DNA from: Limnohabitans sp. 15K
GTDB taxonomy: Bacteria > Pseudomonadota > Gammaproteobacteria > Burkholderiales > Burkholderiaceae_C
Direction of reading: 5' to 3'
NCBI RefSeq assembly: GCF_002778285.1
Contig: NZ_NESM01000001.1
Span: 1,057,934 to 1,121,933, forward strand
Length of the DNA stretch: 64,000 nt
The notes under the pieces: generated by a model
What the model saw: the letters and a program-made list of their open reading frames with translations, nothing else
What the model was told of the DNA's origin: nothing
Databases searched by the model: none
Position numbers and translations under genes: made by a program
Shown here: one piece after another, positions 9,034-18,349 of the stretch
Numbering within the stretch: the first letter of the stretch is position 1
Layout of the letters: every line of letters begins with the position of its first letter

Positions 9034-9266
9034 AATACCTGCTGATCTTGTTGTTGGTGTTGGTCGTTATTTGGGCGGTCAAGCGTGGCCGAGCGCCCAA
9101 ACCACCTCAAACACCCCAGAAACCAGCCTCATCCTCGCCGTCCGAGATGATCACTTGCGCCCATTGCGGCATTCACTTACCGCAAGAAGAAGCCGTCTCT
9201 GGCCAAAAAGGCCTTTATTGCAGCACCGACCACCGGACTGTCGCGCAAGACCGCAACCCTGTCTGA
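9030..9266 (+). CDS. PP0621-like small membrane-anchored zinc-knuckle protein
   Basis: 78 residues starting at the ATG that overlaps the preceding stop; a longer in-frame extension upstream runs through the CcsA-like gene and is not the real start. It has an N-terminal membrane anchor (MKYLLILLLVLVVIWAV), a Pro-rich linker, and the ligand set CAHCG...YCSTDH typical of the PP0621 family, so a small metal-binding domain on the cytoplasmic or periplasmic side of the membrane is likely. Function is unknown. Translationally coupled with the CcsA-like gene and 18 bases upstream of ampD. Confidence 0.8.
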   Translation: MKYLLILLLVLVVIWAVKRGRAPKPPQTPQKPASSSPSEMITCAHCGIHLPQEEAVSGQKGLYCSTDHRTVAQDRNPV

Positions 9267-9284
9267 ATCTCCCCGCTCGGCCCC

Positions 9285-9860
9285 ATGTTTTCCGAGTCCA
9301 CCCCTGCGCTTTGGCACCAAGGCTGGCACCCCCAAGCACAGCGTTTGGCTTCGCCTAATTTTGGGCCACGTCCTGCGGCCGTTTGCATTGACCTGATCGT
9401 GGTCCACTCCATCAGCTTGCCCCCAGGTCAATATGGTGGCGATGCGGTACAGCGCCTGTTCACCAACCAACTCGACTGGGATGCGCACCCCTACTTCCAA
9501 AGCATTCGGGGCTTGGAGGTGTCCTCCCATTTCTTCATCCGGCGCGACGGCTCACTTTGGCAATTTGTCAGCTGCGACGACCGTGCCTGGCACGCCGGAG
9601 CCTCTCAATACAGAGGCAAAAGCCATTGCAACGACGATTCAGTGGGCATCGAATTGGAGGGACTGGAGGGCGAGACCTTTGAAGACGCCCAATACCAATG
9701 CTTGGCTCAATTGTGCCGAGACTTGAAGCGAAACTACCCGATAGCGCATGTGGCCGGGCATGAGCACATTGCCCCCGGTCGGAAAAGGGACCCGGGGCCC
9801 GGCTTTGAATGGGCACGCCTGCAAAAGCTGTTGGACTTTGCGCCCCAGACATTCCCCTGA
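9285..9860 (+). CDS. ampD: 1,6-anhydro-N-acetylmuramyl-L-alanine amidase AmpD
   Basis: 191 residues of the amidase_2 fold. Zinc ligands are the His of IVVHSIS (~41), the His of HVAGHEHIAPGRK and the Asp of KRDPGP; GIELEG carries the conserved Glu. The cytosolic enzyme cuts the stem peptide from anhydromuropeptides, so it works in peptidoglycan recycling and sets the level of beta-lactamase inducers where AmpR/AmpC exist. It supplies the peptide that Mpl (encoded at 20201) reuses. Normal length, same strand as the two preceding genes. Confidence 0.95.
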   Translation: MFSESTPALWHQGWHPQAQRLASPNFGPRPAAVCIDLIVVHSISLPPGQYGGDAVQRLFTNQLDWDAHPYFQSIRGLEVSSHFFIRRDGSLWQFVSCDDRAWHAGASQYRGKSHCNDDSVGIELEGLEGETFEDAQYQCLAQLCRDLKRNYPIAHVAGHEHIAPGRKRDPGPGFEWARLQKLLDFAPQTFP

Positions 9861-10147
9861 ACACCGAATTTGGCCATGCGCCAAAAAAATGTGGGCGGCC
9901 GACATTCCGGTGCTCCCGCCCCACTGGCAACGGGATGGCGAACCCAACAGATTCCGGACAGTCCCATGCCATCAAGCCGCCGCGCAAGAAAGTGCTTGGC
10001 AAGCCCCATCTGGCTTGAAATACCCAGTTCAAAGCCCTTCAAATCAGGCCTTCCAAGCGACATTTTCAGAAGATGAAAACGTACAGCACAAGCCGCGGTC
10101 ACAGAATAATTTGGTGCAGCGCCAACAAAGTGACAAAACTGCCCGGT
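9861..10147. other. Intergenic region, no gene seen
   Basis: Between ampD and the NrdR boxes of nrdA there are about 290 bases in which short frames exist on both strands, but none has a ribosome site, a family motif or a consistent codon pattern. I see no strong terminator hairpin after ampD. Confidence 0.5.
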
Positions 10148-10163
10148 ACACTACCTGTAGTGG
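10148..10163 (+). promoter_or_regulatory. NrdR box 1 (distal)
   Basis: ACACTACCTGTAGTGG is a near-palindrome that fits the NrdR consensus (acaCwAtATaTwGtgt) at both outer half-sites. It begins 32 bases before the second box, which puts both on the same face of the helix, the usual tandem arrangement for this ATP/dATP-sensing repressor. It lies just upstream of the -35 element. Confidence 0.8.
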
Positions 10164-10164
10164 C

Positions 10165-10193
10165 TTGTGCTGATGCCAGACACCAGATATAGT
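10165..10193 (+). promoter_or_regulatory. Predicted nrdA promoter
   Basis: A -10 element TATAGT (10188-10193) stands 17 bases after a weak -35 TTGTGC (10165-10170). The second NrdR box covers the -10, so NrdR binding would block RNA polymerase. The -35 matches poorly, so the call rests mostly on the -10 and the operator overlap. Confidence 0.55.
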
Positions 10194-10195
10194 GT
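10180..10195 (+). promoter_or_regulatory. NrdR box 2 (proximal)
   Basis: ACACCAGATATAGTGT matches the NrdR consensus in all but a few central positions and overlaps the predicted -10 of nrdA. With box 1 it forms the canonical pair spaced about three helical turns, which strongly supports NrdR repression of the class Ia ribonucleotide reductase genes. Confidence 0.88.
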
Positions 10196-10276
10196 CTCTT
10201 ACAAATTTTCACAATTGAACAAAGCACGGATTTGAGTGCTTCGCCCAGACCCCCAGACCACATAAAAATCACAGAA

Positions 10277-13192
10277 ATGACCATGCAAACAGACCTGAAC
10301 ATCACGGCCTCATCTCCCGCTATGCTGCACCAGCCAGAAGCGGCCTCCAATGGCACGCCCAGCCTGCAAGCGCTGGCCCATTACCAGATCATTCGCCGCA
10401 ACGGCGCCGTGGTCCCGTTTGAGCCGAACAAGATCGCCGTGGCCTTGATGAAAGCCTTTTTGGCGGTGCATGGTACCCAAGGCGCAGCGTCTGCCAGCGT
10501 GCGTGAAGTGGTCGAAGAATTGACCCAAAACGTGGTCCGCGCTTTGGTCCGATCACGTCCTGGTGGCGGTACTTTCCACATTGAAGATGTGCAAGACCAG
10601 GTTGAACTGGGCCTGATGCGCAGCAGCAACCACGAAGTCGCTCGTGCTTATGTGCTTTACCGTGAGCGCCGCACCCAAGAGCGTACACAGCACCAGCAAG
10701 AGTCCGCACCGCAGCCCAGCAGCCCCAGCTTGCATGTGATCGACGGGGGCCAACGCGTGGCTCTGGACCTCGATTACCTCAAATCGCTCATGGTCAATGC
10801 CTGTGCTGGCCTTGGCCAAGACGTGAAACCCGAGCCCATCGTGGCCGAAACCATGCGCAACCTGTACGACGGCGTGCCCATGGAAGAGGTGTACAAAGCG
10901 TCCATCTTGGCGTCGCGTACCCTGATCGAAAAAGACCCGGACTACACCTATGTGACCGCGCGTTTGCTGATGCACACCATCGCCAAGGAAATTCTGGGCA
11001 AGGAAGTCCCCCAGAGCCAAATGGCAGAGGCGTATGTCAATTACTTCCCACAATTCATCAAAAAGGGCGTGGACAACGACCTGCTGGACGAAAAACTCCT
11101 TCAGTTCGACCTGAAGCAATTGGCAGAAGCCCTCAAGCCAGAACGTGATCTGCAGTTCGACTACCTGGGCCTGCAAACTTTGTACGACCGTTACTTCCTG
11201 CACGTCCGCAAAACCCGCATCGAAATGCCCCAGGCCTTCTTCATGCGCGTGGCCATGGGCCTGTCGCTCAATGAGATCAACCGGGAAGCCCGGGCCATTG
11301 AGTTCTACGAAATCCTGTCTTCGTTCGACTTCATGTCCTCCACGCCGACCCTGTTCAACAGCGGCACCTTGCGCTCGCAACTGTCGAGCTGCTACCTGAC
11401 CACCGTGCCCGACGATCTGGGCGGCATCTACGACGCCATCAAGGAAAACGCCTTGCTGTCTAAATTTGCGGGTGGCTTGGGCAACGACTGGACACCTGTG
11501 CGCGCCTTGGGTGCCCACATCAAAGGCACCAACGGCGAATCGCAAGGTGTGGTGCCATTCCTGAAAGTGGTCAACGACACCGCCGTGGCGGTCAATCAAG
11601 GTGGCAAGCGCAAGGGTGCGGTTTGCGCCTACCTGGAAACCTGGCACCTGGACATCGAAGAATTCCTGGAGCTGCGCAAGAACACAGGCGACGACCGCCG
11701 CCGCACGCACGACATGAACACGGCCAACTGGATCCCCGACCTGTTCATGCGCCGCGTCATGGAAAAAGGCAGCTGGACCTTGTTCTCCCCCTCCGATGTG
11801 CCCGACTTGCACGACCTGTTCGGCCTGGCCTTCGAAAAAGCCTACGTGGCTTACGAGCAAAAGGCTGAGCGCGGCGAGATCAAGCCCAGCAAAACCGTGC
11901 CGGCAACCGACCTGTGGCGCAAGATGCTGTCGATGCTCTTTGAAACCGGCCACCCTTGGATCACGTTCAAAGACCCCTGCAACGTGCGCTCGCCGCAGCA
12001 GCACGTTGGCGTGGTGCACTCGTCCAACCTGTGCACCGAGATCACACTGAACACCAGCGATACCGAGACCGCCGTCTGCAACTTGGGCTCAGTGAACCTG
12101 TCGCGTCACCTCAAAGACGGTGCCAACGGCAAAGTCCTGGACCACGACAAGCTGAAGAAAACCATCACGATCGCGATGCGCATGCTGGACAACGTGATCG
12201 ACATCAACTACTACGCCGTCAAAAAGGCCCGTGACTCCAACATGCGCCACCGCCCTGTGGGCCTGGGCTTGATGGGTTTCCAGGACTCGTTGTACGAGAT
12301 GCGTACGCCTTATGCCTCTCAGGCCGCCGTGGAATTCGCTGACCAGTCGATGGAAGCGATTTGCTACTACGCTTACTGGGCCTCCACCGAGCTGGCCAAA
12401 GAACGTGGCCAGTACGCCAGCTACAAAGGCTCTTTGTGGGACCAAGGCATATTGCCCTTGGACACGCTCAAACTGCTGGAAAAAGAGCGTGGTGGTTATG
12501 TCGAAGTGGACCGTTCCTCTACCTTGGATTGGGACTCGCTGCGCCAGAAAATTGCCAAAGACGGCATGCGCAACTCCAATTGCGTGGCCATTGCACCCAC
12601 CGCCACCATCTCCAACATCATCGGTGTGGATGCCTCCATCGAGCCGTGCTTTGGCAACCTGTCGGTCAAGTCGAACTTGTCGGGCGAATTCACTGTGATC
12701 AACGGCTACTTGGTGCGTGACTTGAAGCGCTTGGGCCTGTGGGACGACGTCATGGTCATGGACCTGAAGCACTTCGACGGCTCATTACGCCCCATCGACC
12801 GTGTGCCGCAAGAAATCAAAGCCTTGTACGCGACCGCTTTTGAAGTCGAAACCACTTGGCTGGTCGAAGCTGCTGCACGTCGCCAGAAATGGATCGACCA
12901 AGCGCAATCGCTCAACATTTACATGGCTGGTGCGTCGGGCAAAAAGCTCGATGACACGTACAAACTTGCTTGGTTGCGTGGCCTGAAAACCACCTACTAC
13001 CTGCGTACATCCAGCGCGACGCAAGTTGAAAAGTCCACTGTGAATTCGGGCTCGCACAATGCTGTTTCGTCTTCGGGCATGAACGCTGCGGAGACTTCTG
13101 CGGCAGCAACTCAAGCGGCCATGAACACATCACCTGCGACCGACGTCAAGTTTGTCGCCATCGACGACGTCGGCTGCGAAGCTTGTCAGTGA
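10277..13192 (+). CDS. nrdA: Ribonucleoside-diphosphate reductase class Ia, alpha subunit
   Basis: About 971 residues from the ATG at 10277 (ATG 10283 is also possible; an in-frame start at 10232 is less likely). An N-terminal ATP-cone (IIRRNGAVVPFEPNKIAVAL) provides dATP allosteric control. The active-site cysteines lie in SSCYLTTV, SSNLCTEI and ETAVCNLGS, and the C-terminal redox pair is GCEACQ, which takes electrons from thioredoxin or glutaredoxin. The residues before that tail are an Ala/Ser/Thr-rich flexible linker. Reduces NDPs to dNDPs with NrdB, encoded 141 bases downstream. Confidence 0.96.
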   Translation: MTMQTDLNITASSPAMLHQPEAASNGTPSLQALAHYQIIRRNGAVVPFEPNKIAVALMKAFLAVHGTQGAASASVREVVEELTQNVVRALVRSRPGGGTFHIEDVQDQVELGLMRSSNHEVARAYVLYRERRTQERTQHQQESAPQPSSPSLHVIDGGQRVALDLDYLKSLMVNACAGLGQDVKPEPIVAETMRNLYDGVPMEEVYKASILASRTLIEKDPDYTYVTARLLMHTIAKEILGKEVPQSQMAEAYVNYFPQFIKKGVDNDLLDEKLLQFDLKQLAEALKPERDLQFDYLGLQTLYDRYFLHVRKTRIEMPQAFFMRVAMGLSLNEINREARAIEFYEILSSFDFMSSTPTLFNSGTLRSQLSSCYLTTVPDDLGGIYDAIKENALLSKFAGGLGNDWTPVRALGAHIKGTNGESQGVVPFLKVVNDTAVAVNQGGKRKGAVCAYLETWHLDIEEFLELRKNTGDDRRRTHDMNTANWIPDLFMRRVMEKGSWTLFSPSDVPDLHDLFGLAFEKAYVAYEQKAERGEIKPSKTVPATDLWRKMLSMLFETGHPWITFKDPCNVRSPQQHVGVVHSSNLCTEITLNTSDTETAVCNLGSVNLSRHLKDGANGKVLDHDKLKKTITIAMRMLDNVIDINYYAVKKARDSNMRHRPVGLGLMGFQDSLYEMRTPYASQAAVEFADQSMEAICYYAYWASTELAKERGQYASYKGSLWDQGILPLDTLKLLEKERGGYVEVDRSSTLDWDSLRQKIAKDGMRNSNCVAIAPTATISNIIGVDASIEPCFGNLSVKSNLSGEFTVINGYLVRDLKRLGLWDDVMVMDLKHFDGSLRPIDRVPQEIKALYATAFEVETTWLVEAAARRQKWIDQAQSLNIYMAGASGKKLDDTYKLAWLRGLKTTYYLRTSSATQVEKSTVNSGSHNAVSSSGMNAAETSAAATQAAMNTSPATDVKFVAIDDVGCEACQ

Positions 13193-13333
13193 TTTGAAAA
13201 GCATTGCACTTTGCTGTGACAAGCCAAGTGCGATGCAATTGCACAACACTTCGTGTGTTTACACATCGAAATAGTGCATCGTTTCTTTGAATTTCTCACG
13301 CTTGCTTTCATAATTTGAGAACTGGAATTTTTT

Positions 13334-14461
13334 ATGTTGTCCTGGGACGATCAAGTCAAACCCGCATCACCTTCAGTGATGCCTTCATTCACTGGCGCTG
13401 ATGCCACCGCAGCGCCGGCTGCCGCATCAGCTACAGCCGCTCCCCGTCGCATGAATGCGGCAGACAAACGCATCATCAATGGCCAGACCGACGTCAACCA
13501 ACTGGTGCCATTCAAGTACAAATGGGCTTGGGAAAAATACCTCGCCACTTGCGCCAACCACTGGATGCCGCAAGAAGTCAACATGACCCGTGACATTGCC
13601 TTGTGGAAAGACCCCAACGGTCTGACCGAAGATGAGCGCCGGATGGTCAAGCGCAACTTGGGCTTCTTTGTGACCGCAGACTCTTTGGCGGCCAACAACA
13701 TCACCTTGGGCACTTACCGCCACATCACGGCACCCGAGTGCCGTCAGTTTTTGTTGCGCCAAGCCTTCGAAGAAGCGATCCACACCCACGCTTACCAATA
13801 CATCACAGAGTCATTGGGCTTGGACGAGAGTGAGATTTTCAACGCCTACAACGAAGTCAAATCCATCCGTGACAAGGACGAGTTCCTGATCCCGTTCATC
13901 AACGTGATCATGGAGCCCAACTTCAAGACAGGCACGCTCGAAGCCGATCAAACGCTGCTCAAGTCCTTGATCGTGTTTGCTTGCTTGATGGAAGGTCTTT
14001 TCTTCTACGTCGGCTTCACACAAATTTTGGCCCTGGGCCGTCAAAACAAGATGACCGGTGCCGCTGAGCAGTACCAGTACATCCTGCGCGACGAATCCAT
14101 GCACTGCAACTTCGGCATTGACATGATCAACACGATCAAGCACGAAAACCCCCAGTTGTGGACCGCCGAATTCAAAGCAGAAATCAAAGAACTCTTCCTG
14201 CACGCCGTGGAGTTGGAATACCGTTATGCCGAAGACACCATGCCGCGTGGCGTGCTGGGCATGAATGCGTCCATGTTCAAAGGCTATTTGCGTTACATCG
14301 CCAACCGCCGTGCCACCCAGATTGGTTTAGAGGCCCTCTTCCCCAACGAAGAAAATCCTTTCCCCTGGATGAGCGAAATGATTGACCTGAAGAAAGAACG
14401 CAATTTCTTTGAAACCCGGGTCATCGAGTACCAAACTGGCGGGGCTTTGTCCTGGGACTGA
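13334..14461 (+). CDS. nrdB: Ribonucleoside-diphosphate reductase class Ia, beta subunit
   Basis: 375 residues, normal length, with the di-iron/tyrosyl-radical ferritin-like fold. Iron ligands are in [16 protein letters not shown] and [10 protein letters not shown], with the radical Tyr expected in the first motif. The first ~35 residues are an Ala/Pro-rich low-complexity leader, and the C-terminal tail ([10 protein letters not shown]) is of the kind that docks on NrdA. It is separated from nrdA by 141 bases that contain a TGCAATTGCA palindrome but no clear terminator, so co-transcription under the NrdR-controlled promoter is expected. Confidence 0.96.
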   Translation: MLSWDDQVKPASPSVMPSFTGADATAAPAAASATAAPRRMNAADKRIINGQTDVNQLVPFKYKWAWEKYLATCANHWMPQEVNMTRDIALWKDPNGLTEDERRMVKRNLGFFVTADSLAANNITLGTYRHITAPECRQFLLRQAFEEAIHTHAYQYITESLGLDESEIFNAYNEVKSIRDKDEFLIPFINVIMEPNFKTGTLEADQTLLKSLIVFACLMEGLFFYVGFTQILALGRQNKMTGAAEQYQYILRDESMHCNFGIDMINTIKHENPQLWTAEFKAEIKELFLHAVELEYRYAEDTMPRGVLGMNASMFKGYLRYIANRRATQIGLEALFPNEENPFPWMSEMIDLKKERNFFETRVIEYQTGGALSWD

Positions 14462-14496
14462 TCTTCTGAACACCCCTTCAATGCAACCCCTCTTCA

Positions 14497-14538
14497 AGCC
14501 ACAGTTTGCAATGCCTTCGGGTATTGTGAGTTGTGGCT
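14497..14538 (+). other. 19-bp RNA hairpin with UUCG tetraloop after nrdB
   Basis: The arms 14497-14515 and 14520-14538 pair over 19 consecutive positions with five G-U wobbles, closed by a C(UUCG)G tetraloop. The wobbles mean the pairing is good as RNA of the plus strand and poorer on the other strand. Only three U residues follow, so it is not a textbook terminator; it may be a 3'-end stabiliser or processing site of nrdB mRNA, or part of the leader of the H1-like gene. Confidence 0.6.
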
Positions 14539-14548
14539 TTCCCGCGTT

Positions 14549-14578
14549 CATGGTGTTGAGGGCTTCCTCAGCACCATG
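14549..14578 (+). other. 13-bp RNA hairpin upstream of the H1-like gene
   Basis: Arms CATGGTGTTGAGG and CCTCAGCACCATG pair fully (one G-U) around a 4-base loop GCUU. It begins 10 bases after the UUCG hairpin and ends 75 bases before the ATG of the H1-like gene. No U-run follows. The two adjacent stem-loops make this intergenic region structured RNA. Confidence 0.55.
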
Positions 14579-14653
14579 GATCGCTTTGTGCAATCCAACA
14601 AGCACCAAGCGTTCCCTTTCCGTTGAGTTCTCAACTTGATCAAGGAGAAAATC

Positions 14654-15070
14654 ATGGCAACTGCAAAAAAAGTAGCGGCAAAAAAAGCTGCTCCCGCAAA
14701 GAAGGCCGTCGCGGCCAAGAAACCTGTCGCTAAAAAAGTAGCTGCAGCCAAGAAGCCTGCTGCTAAAAAAGCCGCTCCAGCCAAAAAAGCTGTTGCAGCC
14801 AAAAAGCCAGCAGCTAAAAAAGTAGCCGTTAAAAAGCCAGCAGCCAAAAAAGCCGCTCCAGCTAAAAAAGCAGCTCCAGCTAAAAAAGCCGCTCCTAAAG
14901 CAGCAGCCGCTAAAAAGCCAGCAGCCAAAAAAGCCGCTCCAGCTAAAAAAGCAGCTCCAGCCAAAAAGCCTGCTGCAAAGAAGGCATCCAAAGCACCCGC
15001 TGCCCCCGCTGCACAAACAACGCTGAATCCCCAAGCTGCGTGGCCGTTTCCTTCGGCCGCCAAGCCCTGA
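14654..15070 (+). CDS. Histone H1-like Lys/Ala/Pro-rich DNA-binding protein
   Basis: 138 residues from the ATG at 14654, which has AAGGAG 7-12 bases upstream; an in-frame TTG nine codons' worth earlier is not favoured. Almost the whole protein is tandem AAKKPAAKKAAPAKK-type repeats resembling the C-terminal tail of eukaryotic H1 and Bordetella/Ralstonia H1-like proteins, ending in a short non-repetitive tail (LNPQAAWPFPSAAKP). Such proteins bind DNA electrostatically and affect nucleoid packing. Repeat number is likely to vary between strains. Followed 28 bases later by a strong terminator. Confidence 0.85.
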   Translation: MATAKKVAAKKAAPAKKAVAAKKPVAKKVAAAKKPAAKKAAPAKKAVAAKKPAAKKVAVKKPAAKKAAPAKKAAPAKKAAPKAAAAKKPAAKKAAPAKKAAPAKKPAAKKASKAPAAPAAQTTLNPQAAWPFPSAAKP

Positions 15071-15097
15071 TTCAACATCGTTCGACGCACGTAGCGC

Positions 15098-15132
15098 AAA
15101 GCCCAACACTGGCAACAGTGTTGGGCTTTTTT
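15098..15132 (+). terminator. Rho-independent terminator of the H1-like gene
   Basis: An 11-bp perfect stem AGCCCAACACT / AGTGTTGGGCT around a GGCAAC loop, followed by a run of T (TTTTT after GGGC). Flanking A and T residues extend the pairing. The T-run is on the plus strand, so it ends the H1-like transcript; on the minus strand it could weakly end the DUF3426 transcript. Confidence 0.9.
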
Positions 15133-15174
15133 GTGCAAGTTGCTCAGCTCGGTACCGGGTTGGTACCTCAAAAA

Positions 15175-16035
15175 TCAGGGGTAAAAGCTCACCAGTCGGT
15201 AACCCAATGGTTGCAAGCCTTCAGCGGGCAGCAGTTGCAACTGGCCACTCCAAATTTGACCTGCGGCCAAAGCAGAAGGCGCAGCTTGTTCAGTAGGCCG
15301 CAAAACCCGACGAACCAGGGATTTGTCCTGCGCATCCAGCCACGTCAACTCCAATGCGGGCATTTCTAAAGCCTGGGTGGTCACATTGCGCACCGACCAG
15401 AGCAGCAACAGACCCCCCTCTTGTGGCGTCATGCTGGAGCTCTCAATCACAACCCCGTTGCGCACAGGCGGTGGCTCCATCTCGCAGCCCATCAGGCGAC
15501 AGAAGATCTGCAATGGCTGAGCCAAAGCCGGCTCAGCCGCGACCAACAGGTAACGCCCAGCCACCATCCATTGCAATGCAAGCATCAGTACCAAACTCAA
15601 AACCAAGACCTTCGGCCACCAAGGCGGTGCAGAGGGTGGCAAAGCTGGCGCCTGATCCTCAGGGACTTGATCGTGTGCGATCAAGGCACCCAAGGGAACC
15701 CCAAAGACTTCGGGCGCAGCCGCCGTCGTGGTCGGCATCAAAGGCAAGGGTTTGAAGGTCGACAAGGCTTCTTCAAAAGCAGACACCGGAGTTTGCAGCG
15801 CGGACTTGTCTTCTTGCTTGAGAAAATCGTCAATGTCCAAGCGGTCTGCAGGAACTTCAGGTTCAGCGATGGGCTCGGTTTTGTGAGACTCCAATGGCCA
15901 ATCCACGACCAAACCTTTGCTGTCAAAGACCTCTTGGCATTGCCCACATCGCAACCAGCCTTGCGCCACTTTCAGCTGATCAGGCACCACCCTGTAAGTC
16001 ACAGCGCAAACGGGGCAGCGGGTTATCCAAGTCAT
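15175..16035 (-). CDS. DUF3426 protein with N-terminal MJ0042 zinc finger
   Basis: 286 residues from the ATG at 16035 (MTWITRCPVC; an upstream GTG is unlikely). The first 40 residues are an MJ0042-type zinc ribbon with C7-xx-C10 and C30-xx-C33. A Pro/Ala-rich acidic linker follows, then one transmembrane helix (LVLSLVLMLALQWMVAG) and the extracytoplasmic DUF3426 domain. The role is unknown; it is conserved next to prmA in betaproteobacteria, as here (37 bases downstream of prmA). Likely the last gene of the accB-accC-prmA transcript. Confidence 0.85.
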   Translation of the reverse strand: MTWITRCPVCAVTYRVVPDQLKVAQGWLRCGQCQEVFDSKGLVVDWPLESHKTEPIAEPEVPADRLDIDDFLKQEDKSALQTPVSAFEEALSTFKPLPLMPTTTAAAPEVFGVPLGALIAHDQVPEDQAPALPPSAPPWWPKVLVLSLVLMLALQWMVAGRYLLVAAEPALAQPLQIFCRLMGCEMEPPPVRNGVVIESSSMTPQEGGLLLLWSVRNVTTQALEMPALELTWLDAQDKSLVRRVLRPTEQAAPSALAAGQIWSGQLQLLPAEGLQPLGYRLVSFYP

Positions 16036-16072
16036 GGTGCAGTGGCCCACATCAAAGGGGGGTTGCCAATGA

Positions 16073-16978
16073 TCAGGACGAAATGGACGAAGCCACTGGC
16101 GATGTGGAGGTCATCAAAATCCAGCCATCTTCGCTGTCAGCCACTTCAAGTGCAAGCCAAGGCGCATAAGCGGCCTTGAGTTCGTCGGCCTGTCGCTCCA
16201 AAATGCCGGCCAGCACCAAGGACCCGGTGGGCGCCACATGGGCGCACAGCAGGGGGGCCAAAACCTTGAGTGGTGTGGCCAAAATGTTGGCCAAAACCGT
16301 TTGGTACAGGCCTTGCGCTTTGTCGGGCAGACCGGCTTGCAAACGCACGTTGTTGGCTTGTGCGTTCAACTCGGTGGAGGTCACGGCCGCATCGTCAATG
16401 TCCACCGCATCGATTTGCGTGGCACCATACTTGGCAGCCCCAATGGCCAAAATGCCCGAGCCACATCCGTAGTCCAACACCCGCTGGTCTTGGACCCCAT
16501 GCCGCGCAATCCAACGCAAGCACATGCGTGTGGTGGGGTGTGTGCCGGTACCAAAAGCCAAACCGGGGTCCAGTCGGATGATTTGCCGCGCTTGCGCAGG
16601 CGGCTCATGCCAAGTGGGCACAATCCAAAAATCAGGGGTGATCTCAACTGGGGCGAACTGCGACTGGGTCAAACGCACCCAATCCTGGTCAGCCAGCACT
16701 TGCACACCCAGTATTTGGCAACCCTCAAAGAAGTCTTGCGCGGACAACAAGGCGACCGCTTCTTGGGCTTGGGCCTCTTGGGCAAACAAAGCGACCATGC
16801 GCGAACGCTGCCAACCGTCTTTGGGCGGCGGCATGCCGGGCTCACCAAACAAGGCTTGCTCAGCAGGTGTTTGTGCATCGGCATCTTCCACCGAGACACT
16901 CAAAGCATCCAAGGCGTCGAGCGCATCGCTCAGAAGGTCAACCCGGTCTTCGGGACACAGCAAGCTCAGTTCAAACAT
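16073..16978 (-). CDS. prmA: Ribosomal protein L11 methyltransferase PrmA
   Basis: 301 residues, normal length. The N-terminal substrate-recognition domain is followed by a class I SAM methyltransferase: DPGLAFGTGTHPTTRMCL, motif I VLDYGCGSGILAIGAAK, acidic loop DAVDIDDAAV, and LANILATPLKVLAP. It trimethylates lysines and the N-terminus of L11. It lies six bases after accC in the same direction, the common accB-accC-prmA order. Confidence 0.96.
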   Translation of the reverse strand: MFELSLLCPEDRVDLLSDALDALDALSVSVEDADAQTPAEQALFGEPGMPPPKDGWQRSRMVALFAQEAQAQEAVALLSAQDFFEGCQILGVQVLADQDWVRLTQSQFAPVEITPDFWIVPTWHEPPAQARQIIRLDPGLAFGTGTHPTTRMCLRWIARHGVQDQRVLDYGCGSGILAIGAAKYGATQIDAVDIDDAAVTSTELNAQANNVRLQAGLPDKAQGLYQTVLANILATPLKVLAPLLCAHVAPTGSLVLAGILERQADELKAAYAPWLALEVADSEDGWILMTSTSPVASSISS

Positions 16979-16984
16979 AGGGGT

Positions 16985-18334
16985 TTAACGCTTGTGCTGG
17001 CTCAGCCAGTGTTCCAGATAATGGATGTTGGTGCCGCCTTGCATGAACTTGGCGTCCACCATCAACTCACGGTGCAAAGGCACATTGGTGTTGATGCCCT
17101 CGATCACGGTCTCGTTCAAGGCCGTTTGCATGCGGGCCAAGGCCTGCTCGCGGGTGTCCCCATGCACAATCAATTTGCCGATCATCGAGTCGTAATTCGG
17201 TGGCACAAAATAGTTGTTGTACACATGCGAGTCCACACGCACACCAGGCCCCCCGGGCATGTGCCACGACGTGACACGACCGGGCGAAGGCGTGAATTTG
17301 AACGGGTCTTCGGCGTTGATGCGGCACTCGATGGCATGGCCTCGAATTTGAATTTGCCGCTGGGTGAAGGGCAGTCTTTCGCCTGCCGCCACCATGATCT
17401 GGGTTTTGACGATGTCGACGCCTGTGACCCATTCGGTCACCGGGTGCTCCACCTGGACGCGGGTGTTCATTTCGATGAAATAAAACTCACCGTTTTCAAA
17501 CAAGAATTCAAAGGTGCCCGCACCGCGGTAACCGATTTTTTTGCAAGCGGCCACGCAGCGCTCGCCAATCTTTTCGATCAGTTTGCGGGGGATGCCGGGT
17601 GCCGGCGCTTCTTCGATCACTTTTTGGTGACGGCGTTGCATCGAACAATCGCGCTCCCCCAGATAGACCGCGTTCTTGAACTTGTCGGCCAGAATCTGGA
17701 TCTCGATGTGGCGCGGGTTCTGCAGGAATTTTTCCATGTAGACCGCAGGATTGCCAAAGGCAGCGCCGGCTTCGGCTTTGGTCATTTGCACCGCATTGAC
17801 CAAAGCGGCTTCGGTGTGCACCACACGCATGCCGCGACCACCACCACCGCCCGCGGCCTTGATGATCACGGGGTAACCCACCGATTTTGCAATGCGGCGA
17901 ATCTGAACCGGGTCGTCGGGCAACTCACCCTCAGAACCGGGAACACAAGGCACACCCGCTCGAATCATGGCTTGCTTGGCCGAGACCTTGTCACCCATGA
18001 TGCGGATCGACTCTGGGGTCGGACCGATGAACTGAAAACCGCTTTTTTCGACGCGCTCGGCAAAGTCGGCGTTTTCACTCAAAAAGCCATAACCGGGGTG
18101 AATGGCTTCGGCGTCGGTCACCTCGGCTGCCGAAATGATGGCCGGCATGTTGAGGTAGCTGAGCGACGAGGCCGCAGGACCGATACACACGGCTTCTTCG
18201 GCCAATTTCACGTATTTGGCTTCTTTATCGGCCTCGGAGTAAACCATCACGGCTTTGATGCCCAACTCTCGGCACGCACGTTGGATACGCAAAGCGATCT
18301 CACCGCGGTTGGCCACCAGGATTTTCTTGAACAT
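16985..18334 (-). CDS. accC: Acetyl-CoA carboxylase, biotin carboxylase subunit
   Basis: 449 residues with the ATP-grasp fold: N-terminal [14 protein letters not shown], the glycine-rich ATP lid [12 protein letters not shown], the catalytic [14 protein letters not shown] motif and [13 protein letters not shown]. It carboxylates biotin on AccB with bicarbonate and ATP, the first half-reaction of malonyl-CoA synthesis. It follows accB by 15 bases. Confidence 0.97.
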   Translation of the reverse strand: MFKKILVANRGEIALRIQRACRELGIKAVMVYSEADKEAKYVKLAEEAVCIGPAASSLSYLNMPAIISAAEVTDAEAIHPGYGFLSENADFAERVEKSGFQFIGPTPESIRIMGDKVSAKQAMIRAGVPCVPGSEGELPDDPVQIRRIAKSVGYPVIIKAAGGGGGRGMRVVHTEAALVNAVQMTKAEAGAAFGNPAVYMEKFLQNPRHIEIQILADKFKNAVYLGERDCSMQRRHQKVIEEAPAPGIPRKLIEKIGERCVAACKKIGYRGAGTFEFLFENGEFYFIEMNTRVQVEHPVTEWVTGVDIVKTQIMVAAGERLPFTQRQIQIRGHAIECRINAEDPFKFTPSPGRVTSWHMPGGPGVRVDSHVYNNYFVPPNYDSMIGKLIVHGDTREQALARMQTALNETVIEGINTNVPLHRELMVDAKFMQGGTNIHYLEHWLSQHKR

Positions 18335-18349
18335 GAAATCCCCGTTGGC

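Noticed and set aside
13193..13333. Possible third NrdR box before nrdB (near ACACATCGAAATAGTG)
   Set aside because: Half-site spacing is one base off and the centre does not fit, so it is below my threshold.
14327..15115. Minus-strand frames rich in Cys/Phe/Gly or Ala/Phe/Leu repeats opposite the H1-like gene
   Set aside because: They are translations of the Lys/Ala repeat in other phases; the plus frame has a good ribosome site and terminator.
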